Source: Helicobacter cetorum MIT 00-7128
GTDB taxonomy: Bacteria > Campylobacterota > Campylobacteria > Campylobacterales > Helicobacteraceae
Length of the DNA: 64,000 nucleotides
Assembly (NCBI RefSeq): GCF_000259255.1
Contig: NC_017737.1
Coordinates: 1,860,001-1,924,000 of the forward strand
Reading direction: 5' to 3'
Shown: positions 7,177-16,288 of the stretch, piece after piece
Layout: every line of letters starts with the position of its first letter
Numbering within the stretch: position 1 is the stretch's first letter
Translations under genes and position numbers: made by a program
The notes under the pieces: generated by a model
The model's database searches: none
Told to the model about the DNA's origin: nothing
What the model saw: only the letters and a program-made list of their open reading frames with translations

Positions 7177-8831
7177 TTAATACCCCCTTTCAAGCTCGTT
7201 AATGAGATTGTCTAAAAAAGAGCGCTTTAAATTTTGGGTTTTAATAATTTCTTCTAATTCTAAATTCAAATCTTTGATATTGATTTTTTCTTGCTCTTCT
7301 ATGCTACTAGGCACACTTAGGTTATAACCATTAGTTTGTAATTCTTCTTTGGTTTTGAGATAGCAAAAGTTCTCTATAGCTTGGCGCAAAGCATATGCCT
7401 CTAAAATCTTTGCAATATGTGTGTCATTGAGTTGGTTTTTGGTGTCTTTTCTCTCAAAAAGCTTGCTCGCATCAATAAGCAAAACATTGTTTTTTTCGCA
7501 CTCTTTAAATTTATTTTTGCGTAAAATGATAATAGAGGCTGGAATTGTAGTGCCAAAAAACAAGTCATTAGGCAAGGCAATCACACAATCTACAAAGTCT
7601 CTTTTAATCAAATATTCTCTGATTTTTGCCTCACTATTGGCACGATATAGCGCTCCATTAGCAATGACACTCGCACACATGCCATAATGCGACAATAAAT
7701 CGCACATATGCAGTATAAAGGCTAAATCCGCCTTAGAGCTTGGCGCTAATGCCCCAACCATTCTAAAACGCTCGTCTAATTCTAAAAGTTTCTTTTCTTT
7801 TTTATACCAACCACCTTTAATATCCTTGCCATAGCTAAAGGGCGGATTAGAAACGATAATATCAAACCCATGCCTAATAGCGCCCTCTTTAGCATGCTTT
7901 GGGTTTAAAAGGGTGTCTTCACATCTTATATTAAAATTTGAAAAATCAACGCCATGCAAGAACATATTCATGCGGGCTAAATCGTAATTTAAGGGGTTCT
8001 TTTCTTGTCCATAGAATTGATAAGAATAGTTGTTTCTAGCAAATTGCAAGAGCAATGAGCCAGAGCCACAACATGGGTCATAAACACTGATAGGATTTTT
8101 ATCTAAAAAATAAGGGGTTTTTTCTAAATGAGCGTGCGTGATTTTATAAAGTAAATGCGACACGCTTTGAGGGGTAAAAAACTCGCCCCCACTCTGCCCT
8201 GCTTTTTGTGCGTAATAATTGATTAAGTATTCATAGGCATCACCTAGAATATCAATGCTAAGGGGATTTACCCCCCCCCCCCCTCATTAAAATCATCAAT
8301 TTCTGCAATGATTTTAATGAGGCCTTCAATACTCTCATTTTGGCTTGCTAGATTGGCTTGTTGGTTACTAGCGTCATTAGTAATACCAATCTTATTTAAG
8401 GATACATTATTAAATAAGCCAAAAAAATGCCTTTCTACAAAGCCATCACTCTCTAATTCAAGCGTGTTTAGAGGGTTTTCAATCTGTTTGAAAATATTGT
8501 CCAAATACAGCCCTAAAGATGGCTCTTGATTTTTCTTAAAAGATTTTAAGACATTGCAAAATAGCTGGCTTGGATACATAAACAAGCCTTTTTCTTTGAT
8601 GATTTCTACAATATTTTCCTTGCAAACAAGCGTATTAAATTCTTCATCGCTTAAATTTTCGTATTTCAAGCTTTCATTATTTATGCGTGTGTTAAAAAAC
8701 ACACTAAAATCTTGTGAAAGATAACGATATAAAACAAGCCCTAAAACATGCTCTTTTTGATAATCGCTCGCTCGTGTGGCGTTTAAAATTTTCCATAATT
8801 TAGCATGTAATTGCACTCGTTGTTCTAGCAT
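7177..8831 (-). CDS. hsdM: Type I restriction enzyme, methyltransferase HsdM, phase-variable, frame broken in this sequence
   Basis: HsdM is the N6-adenine methyltransferase of the type I complex. The first frame (8268-8831) gives the N-terminal helical domain (LWKILNATRASDYQKEHVLGLVLYRY in two parts) and ends after a run of glycines. The second frame resumes with LSIDILGDAYEYLI and GEFFTPQSVS, then the SAM-binding motif DPCCGSGSLLL and the catalytic NPPF. The break lies exactly at the G13 tract (8271-8283 on the + strand as Cs). With 13 Gs translation stops at a TAA just after the tract. With 14 or 11 Gs the whole 552-codon protein is read. It is the first gene of the operon, so an OFF state leaves no modification and no active restriction complex. 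The start ATG at 8831 has AGGATTAAGA before it. Confidence 0.9.
8271..8283 (-). repeat. G13/C13 homopolymer in hsdM, phase-variation tract
   Basis: Thirteen Gs on the coding strand inside hsdM. One added base joins the two frames and reads EGGGGVNPLSIDILGDAYE, matching the family. This is the longest homopolymer of G or C I see in the window. Its exact length may also vary within the culture or be a sequencing uncertainty. Confidence 0.88.
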
Positions 8832-8965
8832 TCTTAATCCTAACTATTTGGTTTTAAAATCATAACAAAAAAAGATTTTTTTAAGAAATTTAAGATTTTA
8901 AGATAGAATAGCAACATTTTAACTAAAAACAAATGGATATTTTATAAGGTATAACAATTAACAAT

Positions 8966-9625
8966 ATGACATTAGATTGGGATTTTATAGGGCGTTTTGT
9001 CCCCGCTTTTATAAAGGGGCTAGAACTCACGCTTTCTATCTCGCTTTTTGGTATTTTATTAGCTCTTGTTGTAGGGTTTTTGAGTGCTGTTATCTTATAT
9101 TTTAAGCCACGCTTTCTAACTCCTCTAACCCATGCATATGTAGAAGTGGCTAGAAACACCCCATTACTCATACAACTCTTCTTTTTATACTACGGTTTGA
9201 ATGAAATAGGCTTGAGATTAAGCGCTTTTTCTTGTGCTGTTATCGCCTTAGGGTTTTTAGGTGGAGGGTATATGGCTCAAAGCTTTTTATTAGGCTTTAA
9301 GAGTTTAAACCCCATTCAAACACAAAGTGCTTTAAGTTTGGGCTTTAGTCGGTTGCAACTTATGCGCTACATTATCTTGCCTCAAAGCTTAAGTGTTTCT
9401 ATGCCCTCCTTAACAGCAAATGTGATTTTCTTACTCAAAGAAACTTCTGTTGTAGGGGCAATCGCCTTAACAGATATTATGTTTGTGGCTAAGGATTTAA
9501 TTGGCATTTATTATAAAACAACCGAAAGCCTTTTAATGCTGACCTTAAGCTACTTAGTTATCTTGCTCCCTTTAAGCATTCTTGCAAGCTTTTTGGAAAA
9601 TCATTTTAAAAAGAAGTTAGTTTAA
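8966..9625 (+). CDS. glnP: Amino-acid (glutamine-type) ABC transporter, permease 1
   Basis: A polar-amino-acid permease of the HisMQ/GlnP family, inner membrane. Its 219 residues carry about five hydrophobic segments and the coupling loop near residues 105-135 (ALSLGFSRLQLMRYIILPQSL, in two parts), which contacts the ATPase. VEVARNTPLLIQLFF is a family signature. It starts the gene set permease-permease-ATPase-binding protein, with one base to the next gene. H. pylori has the same order (HP1169-HP1172). The ATG at 8966 is the only sensible start. A TAGAAT at 8904-8909 is a possible -10 in the divergent interval with hsdM. Confidence 0.92.
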   Translation: MTLDWDFIGRFVPAFIKGLELTLSISLFGILLALVVGFLSAVILYFKPRFLTPLTHAYVEVARNTPLLIQLFFLYYGLNEIGLRLSAFSCAVIALGFLGGGYMAQSFLLGFKSLNPIQTQSALSLGFSRLQLMRYIILPQSLSVSMPSLTANVIFLLKETSVVGAIALTDIMFVAKDLIGIYYKTTESLLMLTLSYLVILLPLSILASFLENHFKKKLV

Positions 9626-9626
9626 A

Positions 9627-10298
9627 ATGGGCGTATTATTAGAATTAGACAATCTTAAGCGTTTGTTAGAAGGTTTAGGCGTTACGCTTTTTATTGCTTT
9701 TAGCTCCATTATTATTTCTTTAATTTTAGGGGCGTTTATGGGAGCTTTAATGGCATTTGGCTCTAAAGCTATTCAAGTATTTTGTCGTGTGTATTTAGAA
9801 GTGGTGCGTATTATCCCGCTTCTAGCATGGCTTTTTATCGTGTATTTTGGCTTGGCAAATTTACTAGATTTACACATTAGCGCTATTTTGGCAAGCATTA
9901 TTGTTTTTAGCGTATGGGGCATAGCTGAAATGATGGATTTAACTAGAGGAGCATTAATTTCTATCAATTCACACCAAATAGAAAGCGCTCTAGCTTTAGG
10001 TTTAGAAAAAAGAAGCATTGTTTTTAGAATCATTTTTCCCCAAGCTTTTTTATCTCTCTTGCCAGCTTGCTTGAACCTACTCACACGCATGATTAAAACC
10101 ACTGCTTTAGTCTCTCTTATTGGAGCGATTGATTTATTAAAAGTAGGCCAGCAAATTATAGAAATCAATCTCTTACGCATGCCTAATGCGAGCTTTTTAG
10201 TTTATGGCGTGATTTTAATGATTTATTTTGCTTTGTGTTATAGCTTAAGTCTCTATAGCATTCATTTAGAGAAAAAATACCAACATATTAGAGGATAA
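9627..10298 (+). CDS. glnP: Amino-acid (glutamine-type) ABC transporter, permease 2
   Basis: Second HisMQ-type permease of the same transporter, 223 residues with about five membrane spans. The coupling loop reads ALALGLEKRSIVFRIIFPQA, and the family signature is YLEVVRIIPLLAWLF. With permease 1 it would form a heterodimeric channel. It lies one base after the first permease and one base before the ATPase gene, so the three are surely cotranscribed. The symbol follows common H. pylori usage; the real substrate could be glutamine or another polar amino acid. Confidence 0.9.
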   Translation: MGVLLELDNLKRLLEGLGVTLFIAFSSIIISLILGAFMGALMAFGSKAIQVFCRVYLEVVRIIPLLAWLFIVYFGLANLLDLHISAILASIIVFSVWGIAEMMDLTRGALISINSHQIESALALGLEKRSIVFRIIFPQAFLSLLPACLNLLTRMIKTTALVSLIGAIDLLKVGQQIIEINLLRMPNASFLVYGVILMIYFALCYSLSLYSIHLEKKYQHIRG

Positions 10299-10299
10299 G

Positions 10300-11046
10300 A
10301 TGAGCGTATTATTAGAAACTAGAAATTTGCAAAAAACTTATCAAAATCTTTTAGTCTTAAATGGCATTAACTTCACTTTGAAAAAGGGTGAAGTAGCAGT
10401 TATCTTAGGGCCTAGTGGGTGCGGAAAAAGCACTTTTTTAAGGTGCTTAAACGGGCTTGAAAAAATTGATGGGGGCGAAATCATTTTTGAACAACAAAAA
10501 ATTAATACCCCTACGACTAATTGGAGCAAGTTGCGCCAAAAAATTGGCATGGTGTTTCAAAACTATGAATTATTCCCGCATTTAAATGTTTTAGACAATA
10601 TTTTACTCGCACCCCTAAAAGTGCAAAAACGCTCTCAAAGTGAAGTTACTATTCAAGCTATAGAGCTTTTAAGGCGTGTGGGCTTAGAGCATAAGCAAAA
10701 AGCCTATCCTAGCGAATTAAGCGGAGGGCAAAAACAACGAGTAGCGATTGTGCGCTCTTTATGCACCAAGCCAGAAGTCATGCTTTTAGATGAAATCACA
10801 GCCTCATTAGACCCTGAGATGATTAAAGAAGTGCTAGAAGTCGTTTTAGAGCTTGCAAATGAAGGCATGAGCATGGTTGTTGTTACGCATGAGATGAAAT
10901 TCGCTCAAAAAATTGCAGATAAAATTATCTTTTTTGATAGCGGTAAAATTGCTGAAGAAAACACCGCTAAAGAGTTTTTCAATAACCCCAAATCTCAAAG
11001 AGCGCAAAAATTTTTAGAAACTTTTCATTTTTTAGGGAGCTGTTAA
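10300..11046 (+). CDS. glnQ: Amino-acid ABC transporter, ATP-binding protein
   Basis: The cytoplasmic ATPase that drives the permeases encoded just upstream. Its 248 residues are standard. Walker A is GPSGCGKST (about 38-46), the Q-loop follows in VFQNYELFPHL, the signature is LSGGQKQR, and Walker B is VMLLDEITASLD, with Ile-Thr where DEPT is commoner. The switch His is in VVTHEM. It begins one base after permease 2, with GAGGATAAG before the ATG. The binding-protein gene follows after 51 bases. Confidence 0.95.
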   Translation: MSVLLETRNLQKTYQNLLVLNGINFTLKKGEVAVILGPSGCGKSTFLRCLNGLEKIDGGEIIFEQQKINTPTTNWSKLRQKIGMVFQNYELFPHLNVLDNILLAPLKVQKRSQSEVTIQAIELLRRVGLEHKQKAYPSELSGGQKQRVAIVRSLCTKPEVMLLDEITASLDPEMIKEVLEVVLELANEGMSMVVVTHEMKFAQKIADKIIFFDSGKIAEENTAKEFFNNPKSQRAQKFLETFHFLGSC

Positions 11047-11097
11047 AAAAGTTTTGCTACAACTAGCCATTTTATTTCATAATAAAAAGGACTGATA

Positions 11098-11922
11098 ATG
11101 ACAAAGAATTTTTTAAAAACATGGGGATTTTTACTAGTTTTAGTAACACTCATATTTAATGCTTGCTCTGATAAGCCCAAACTAGACGCCCTAGATTCAA
11201 TCAAACAAAAAGGCGTGGTGCGTATAGGTGTTTTTAGCGATAAACCCCCTTTTGGATTTGTAGATTCTAAAGGGGCGTATCAAGGCTTTGATGTCTATAT
11301 CGCTAAACGCATGGCCAAAGACTTATTAGGCGATGAAAATAAGATAGAGTTTGTTCCTGTAGAGGCCTCTGCTAGAGTGGAATTTTTAAAAGCTAATAAA
11401 GTGGATATTATTATGGCTAATTTCACTCAAACAAATGAGCGCAAAGAAGTGGTAGATTTTGCCAAGCCTTATATGAAAGTAGCCCTAGGAGTAGTGTCAA
11501 AAAATGGCATGATTAAAGATATTGAAGAATTAAAAGATAAAACCCTCATTGTAAATAAAGGCACAACAGCGGATTTCTACTTCACTAAAAACTATCCTAA
11601 TATCAAATTATTGAAATTTGAACAAAATACCGAAACCTTTCTAGCCCTTTTAAATAATAGAGGCGAGGCACTAGCCCACGATAATACCTTGCTCTTTGCA
11701 TGGGCAAAGCAACACCCTGAATTTAAAGTCGCTATTACAAGTTTAGGCGATAAAGATGTGATTGCCCCAGCGATTAAAAAGGGTAATCCTAAGTTGTTAG
11801 AATGGCTTAATAACGAAGTGCAACAACTCATCAATGAAGGCTTTTTAAAAGAGGCTTATAAAGAGACTTTAGAGCCTGTTTATGGGAGTGATATCAAGTC
11901 AGAAGAAATTGTGTTTGAATAA
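11098..11922 (+). CDS. glnH: Amino-acid ABC transporter, substrate-binding lipoprotein
   Basis: The solute-binding protein of the upstream transporter. It has a lipoprotein signal peptide ending in the lipobox IFNAC (Cys about residue 23), so it is anchored on the outer face of the inner membrane. The rest is a family 3 solute-binding domain: GVVRIGVFSDKPPFGF, GFDVYIAKRMAKDLLG, and the specificity segment ANFTQTNERKEVVDFAKPYM. At 274 residues it has the normal size. The gene is preceded by AAAAAGGACTGATA. A short palindrome (11917-11931) covers its stop codon. The ligand is not proven by sequence. Confidence 0.92.
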   Translation: MTKNFLKTWGFLLVLVTLIFNACSDKPKLDALDSIKQKGVVRIGVFSDKPPFGFVDSKGAYQGFDVYIAKRMAKDLLGDENKIEFVPVEASARVEFLKANKVDIIMANFTQTNERKEVVDFAKPYMKVALGVVSKNGMIKDIEELKDKTLIVNKGTTADFYFTKNYPNIKLLKFEQNTETFLALLNNRGEALAHDNTLLFAWAKQHPEFKVAITSLGDKDVIAPAIKKGNPKLLEWLNNEVQQLINEGFLKEAYKETLEPVYGSDIKSEEIVFE

Positions 11923-12010
11923 TTATTATTCCGTCTATACCTAATTTTTGCTAAAAACTCTATTTTTTAATTTGTGATAAAATTATCTCAAGTTAAATCA
12001 AGGAAACAAT

Positions 12011-13915
12011 ATGGCAAAAATTGAAATTAAAGGTATAGGCGAACTTCTTGGCAATATAAAGAAAAATAAGAAAGCCCTACAATTTATTATACCCTCTTAT
12101 CAAAGAGGGTATCGTTGGGATAAGCAACAAGTAAAAGATTTATTAAAAGATATATGGGAATTTTCAAGCAGAGATGATAGAAAAAGGGGAGAATTTTATT
12201 GCCTACAACCTATAATTGTTAAAAAAGATGAACAAGGGCGTTATGTTTTAATTGATGGCCAACAGCGTCTGACAACGATTTTCATTATTTTAAAATACTT
12301 TAAAGATAAATTGCAAAAACGCAGTCTGGAAAGCTTTACCCTAGAATACGAAACAAGAAAAGATAGTAAGGAATTTTTAGATAATATTATAGAAAAAACC
12401 AAAGAAGAATCTAATATTAATATAGATTATCTTTTTATGTATCAAGCATATCAAGAAAGCGATGAATATTTATGTGAAATTGATGATGATAAAATTTATA
12501 GTGCACTTACATTTATAAATAGAGAAAATACAGAGAATGATATAGCCAACAATGTGCGTATCATTTGGTATGAATTGGATAATAATGATAAAGAGCAAGA
12601 GCTTTTTGTGCGTATTAATACCAATAAAATCCCCTTAACCAACGCCGAACTTATCAAAGCCTTATTTTTACATGCTAAAAACTTTAAAAATACAGATAGT
12701 CATGAGCGCCAAATTGAAATGGCAAAAGAATTTGATGAAATGTCTTATGCTTTAGAAGAAGAAAGTTTTTATTATTTTTTAAGTTCTAAAGAGAGAATCA
12801 CAAAAATAGAGCTTTTATTTGAAATTCTTGCTTTTGTTAAGAATAAAAAGCTAGATTTGAACGATAAATACGCTTTATATCGTTATTTAGCAGAGTGTAA
12901 AGAAAAAGGAAATTTTTTAAATCTATGGAGCAATCAAGTTAGTAATACGCAAGAAAACCCTAAAGAATTGGAAGAAAAGGACAAAAAAGACACAAATATT
13001 AAAAAGATTTTTTTAACGTTTAAAAGTTGGCAAAAAGACAGAGAGCTTTATCATTTAATAGGTTTTTTAGTAGCTACTAGCAATAACAAGCAAGATGAGA
13101 CATTAAAAAGTTTATATAAAAAATCTCTTCATTTTACAAAATCTGAGTTTAAAAAAGAGCTTTATGAAAGAATTAAAGAAGAGTTAGGTTTATCAGACAT
13201 ACAAGATAACACGAGCTTAAGAGATGAGTTACAAGAACTTAAATATAATAATGATGACAACAGATTAAAAAATACGCTTTTGTTTTTTAATATTGCTACC
13301 ATTCTTAATGACGAGCAAAACAACCATTATTTTGATTTTAAGCGTTATAAAAATTCAACATGGTCTTTAGAACATATTTACCCACAAACTAATGACAATA
13401 TCACACAAGAAAGCTTGAAAGAATGGCTCAAAGATTTTATTGAATATTCTAAAGAATTAGAGATTTTTGAAGCAAATGATGAAAGGTTTTTAAAGACTTT
13501 AAAATTACTTGAAGAACTTAAAAATAAAGGGATATATAATGAGAAAGATAGAACAAGACTTAGTAAAGATGACGAAGATAAAATCAATGAATTAATTAAA
13601 GAGACACAAGACTATAAGGAATTATTTATAGAAAAGTTTGATAGTGAAAAACTTCATGCTATAGGTAATCTTACGCTTTTAAGCAAAGAAGATAATAGTG
13701 CGTTTTCTAACCATGCGTTTATGATTAAAAGAGAAATATTAAAAGAAAAAGAACATAGTTTTATCCCCCTTTGTTCTAAAAATGTTTTTATGAAACACTA
13801 CAGCAAAAATCTCTCTAATTTTTGGGAAAACGATGATGCAGAGAACTATTTTAAAGCCATTATCAACGCCATTAGCAAAGCTTTAAATTTAAAGGAAGAA
13901 GAACATGCAAAATAA
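12011..13915 (+). CDS. DUF262/DUF1524 protein (GmrSD-like nuclease), first gene of a pair
   Basis: The N-terminal half is a DUF262 domain, a ParB/sulfiredoxin-like NTP-using fold: IPSYQRGYRWDKQQ at about 26-40 and the diagnostic DGQQRLTT at about 82-89. The C-terminal half is a DUF1524 HNH-type nuclease: WSLEHIYPQ at about residue 451 and HAIGNLTLLSKEDNSAFSN at about 549. This architecture is that of GmrSD type IV restriction enzymes, which cut modified phage DNA, and of other anti-phage proteins. The 634 residues show no membrane segment. The next gene overlaps by 11 bases and is another DUF262 protein. Function as DNA defence is a family-based inference. Confidence 0.85.
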   Translation: MAKIEIKGIGELLGNIKKNKKALQFIIPSYQRGYRWDKQQVKDLLKDIWEFSSRDDRKRGEFYCLQPIIVKKDEQGRYVLIDGQQRLTTIFIILKYFKDKLQKRSLESFTLEYETRKDSKEFLDNIIEKTKEESNINIDYLFMYQAYQESDEYLCEIDDDKIYSALTFINRENTENDIANNVRIIWYELDNNDKEQELFVRINTNKIPLTNAELIKALFLHAKNFKNTDSHERQIEMAKEFDEMSYALEEESFYYFLSSKERITKIELLFEILAFVKNKKLDLNDKYALYRYLAECKEKGNFLNLWSNQVSNTQENPKELEEKDKKDTNIKKIFLTFKSWQKDRELYHLIGFLVATSNNKQDETLKSLYKKSLHFTKSEFKKELYERIKEELGLSDIQDNTSLRDELQELKYNNDDNRLKNTLLFFNIATILNDEQNNHYFDFKRYKNSTWSLEHIYPQTNDNITQESLKEWLKDFIEYSKELEIFEANDERFLKTLKLLEELKNKGIYNEKDRTRLSKDDEDKINELIKETQDYKELFIEKFDSEKLHAIGNLTLLSKEDNSAFSNHAFMIKREILKEKEHSFIPLCSKNVFMKHYSKNLSNFWENDDAENYFKAIINAISKALNLKEEEHAK

Positions 13916-16163
13916 TAACCCCACTAAGCGCTCTAATTTTAAGGAATTAATTGAAAAATATTCTATTGAAATCCCTATTATCCAAAGAGATTATGCCCAA
14001 GGCAGACAAGATAGCGAAAGTAAAAGAATTTGTGAAGGTTTTTTACAAGCTTTATTTGAAAGTTTGACAAAATCTTCAAAATTGCATTTAGATTTTATTT
14101 ATGGAAGTGTGAAAGACAATAAATTTATCCCCTTAGATGGTCAGCAAAGATTAACGACCTTATTTTTGCTTTCTTGGTATTTAGGCAAATTTTTAAAAGA
14201 AGATATTAGGTATTTAGAAAAATTTACTTACCAAACTAGAAGTAGCTCTAAGGAATTTTGTTGTGAATTAGTATATTGTGGTTATAAAGAAGATTTTCAT
14301 AATGGTATGAATTTAAAAAAACAAATTATTGATAGTGCATGGTTTATGCCCTTTTATCAACAAGACCCTACGATAAGCTCTATGCTTAATGTGTTAAAAA
14401 AAATCCATGAAAAATTTAAAAATGTTGATTTAAAGACCTTACAGACTTGTTATGCAAATTTAGAAAACATTTCATTTGACATTTTGGAATTAGATACTTT
14501 CAAATTAGGTGAAGATTTGTATATCAAAATGAATGCAAGGGGCAAACCCTTAAGTGATTTTGAAAATTTTAAGGCTAAGTTTGAAAGTTTGCTTATCTCT
14601 TATGAGCAATTAGATTATAAGAAAAAATTTGCAAAAAGGTTTGATAAAGCATGGCAAGATACTATATGGGAGTTTAAAAATGAATTTGATAAAGAGCCTG
14701 AATTTGTAGGAGATATGTTTTTAAACTATATTGAATTTGTTAGTAAAATGCTCTATCTTAAAGATAATGAAAAATTGTCTGAAAATATCCAAGATATTAT
14801 CTTTACAAAAGGGCTTTATGAAAAACAAGAAAATTTAGATTTTTTATACTATGCCTTAGAATATATAAAGGACATTAGAAAATTAGGGCGTGAAATTTTT
14901 AGCACACACCACACACAAGATAAAGTTAAAATTTTTAGTCGCAAAAAAGATGAGACAATAGATTTTGTTAGAGATATTTTAGTGGAGAGACATGAAAAAC
15001 TAACTTTAAGCGAACAAACGCTTATTTTTATGCTTATTGCTTATGTAATAAAACATGAAAATAAAATCAATGAATCTTATTTAATGGATTTTATCCATGT
15101 GATACGCAATGTGATAGAAAGTCATGATAACTTTGACACAAGAGCGGTAACACTTAATCTAAATTTTGGAGAAAACAATATTTCTAAGGTTTTAGAATTT
15201 TTTATGCCTATAATAGCAGAGCAAAATATTTATGAAATTTTAGAGCACAAGCAAAGCAATATTAAAGGCTTTAAGCATGAAATTTTAAAATCTCAAATTC
15301 TAAAAGAACACCCTAATATCAAAGCAAAACTTAAAGAATTAGAAGATAAGCCTTATTTTAAAGGAAAGCTTGATATTATCTTGCCTAACAACGCTAAAGA
15401 TTTTAATGAAAATCATTTCAATGAAAGCATTGAATTTTTATGCAACCTACTTGAAAAAGAAGACCAAAATACGATTTGCATTTGCCTAAAAGACATTATA
15501 AAAGAAGGTAAATTGACTGGGTCGTTTTATGGCAATAAAAAATACTTTTATGGTTATCAAGGGTGTTTTGAGTTTTTTTTAGTCTCAGAAGTTACAGAGA
15601 ATAGAAAAAATGCGTTTAATCAACTGCTAAACGAATATAAGAATGAGGGAAAAAACATTCAAAAATTAGTAGCTCGTAAAAAAGAAGAAGTGATTAAGTG
15701 GCATGAAAACAAAAGAAAAGAATGGCGTTATTATTTCTTTAAATACGATGTTTTTAAAAAAATGTGGGATAAAGATGAAAATCTAGTGGTTTTTTATGAT
15801 ATGCAAAAAAATTATTTAGAGAAGATATATGTGCGAAGGCGCTCAGATGTGGCAAAACGCATTAATCCTTATTTAAAAGCGATTTGCGATAAATTCAATT
15901 TAGCCTATGAGCCTTATTCACAAAATGAAGTAAAACACCCTAGCATTCCTAATAAAATCAAAGCCTTTTATTTTGATGAAAAGGGTTTAGCATTAGAACT
16001 AGAAGAAAGTTTTGAGTTAAAAGAATCTATCATAGAGGATTACCAAATAGAAACATCAGAAACACCGATGAAATACTATTTACCCTATCCTAAAAAAGAT
16101 GACTCTACAGACTTAATAGAAAAAGCCATAGAGTTACTAAAAGACATTAAAGAATCTGAGTAA
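13905..16163 (+). CDS. DUF262 protein, second gene of a pair
   Basis: A 752-residue protein with a clear DUF262 domain: IPIIQRDYAQGR at about 20-31, DGQQRLTTLFLL at about 76-87 and YIKMNARGKPLSDFENFKAKF in two parts near 205-227, typical of the larger subfamily. I see no complete HNH (DUF1524) motif in the C-terminal half, which is long, charged and of no family I recognise. It starts inside the end of the preceding DUF262/DUF1524 gene, with AAGGAAGAAGAAC as ribosome-binding site, so the two products are probably made in proportion and may act as a complex. A T8 run lies at 15573-15580. Role in phage defence is inferred. Confidence 0.8.
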   Translation: MQNNNPTKRSNFKELIEKYSIEIPIIQRDYAQGRQDSESKRICEGFLQALFESLTKSSKLHLDFIYGSVKDNKFIPLDGQQRLTTLFLLSWYLGKFLKEDIRYLEKFTYQTRSSSKEFCCELVYCGYKEDFHNGMNLKKQIIDSAWFMPFYQQDPTISSMLNVLKKIHEKFKNVDLKTLQTCYANLENISFDILELDTFKLGEDLYIKMNARGKPLSDFENFKAKFESLLISYEQLDYKKKFAKRFDKAWQDTIWEFKNEFDKEPEFVGDMFLNYIEFVSKMLYLKDNEKLSENIQDIIFTKGLYEKQENLDFLYYALEYIKDIRKLGREIFSTHHTQDKVKIFSRKKDETIDFVRDILVERHEKLTLSEQTLIFMLIAYVIKHENKINESYLMDFIHVIRNVIESHDNFDTRAVTLNLNFGENNISKVLEFFMPIIAEQNIYEILEHKQSNIKGFKHEILKSQILKEHPNIKAKLKELEDKPYFKGKLDIILPNNAKDFNENHFNESIEFLCNLLEKEDQNTICICLKDIIKEGKLTGSFYGNKKYFYGYQGCFEFFLVSEVTENRKNAFNQLLNEYKNEGKNIQKLVARKKEEVIKWHENKRKEWRYYFFKYDVFKKMWDKDENLVVFYDMQKNYLEKIYVRRRSDVAKRINPYLKAICDKFNLAYEPYSQNEVKHPSIPNKIKAFYFDEKGLALELEESFELKESIIEDYQIETSETPMKYYLPYPKKDDSTDLIEKAIELLKDIKESE

Positions 16164-16179
16164 TACAAAATAATTAAAA

Positions 16180-16218
16180 TCATAATATCTTGCCTAAAAA
16201 GATTAAGATATTATGATG
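16180..16218 (+). terminator. AT-rich hairpin after the DUF262 pair
   Basis: A 13-bp inverted repeat (ATCATAATATCTT / AAGATATTATGAT) with a 13-base loop follows the second DUF262 gene by about 17 bases. It has little GC and only a modest T-rich tail, so it may be a weak terminator or an operator. Confidence 0.4.
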
Positions 16219-16288
16219 ATTAAACATAAAAGCTCCAAACTTTGATACCATACGCTTACGATAAGAGTGATAAAATGAGGAGTTAAAC

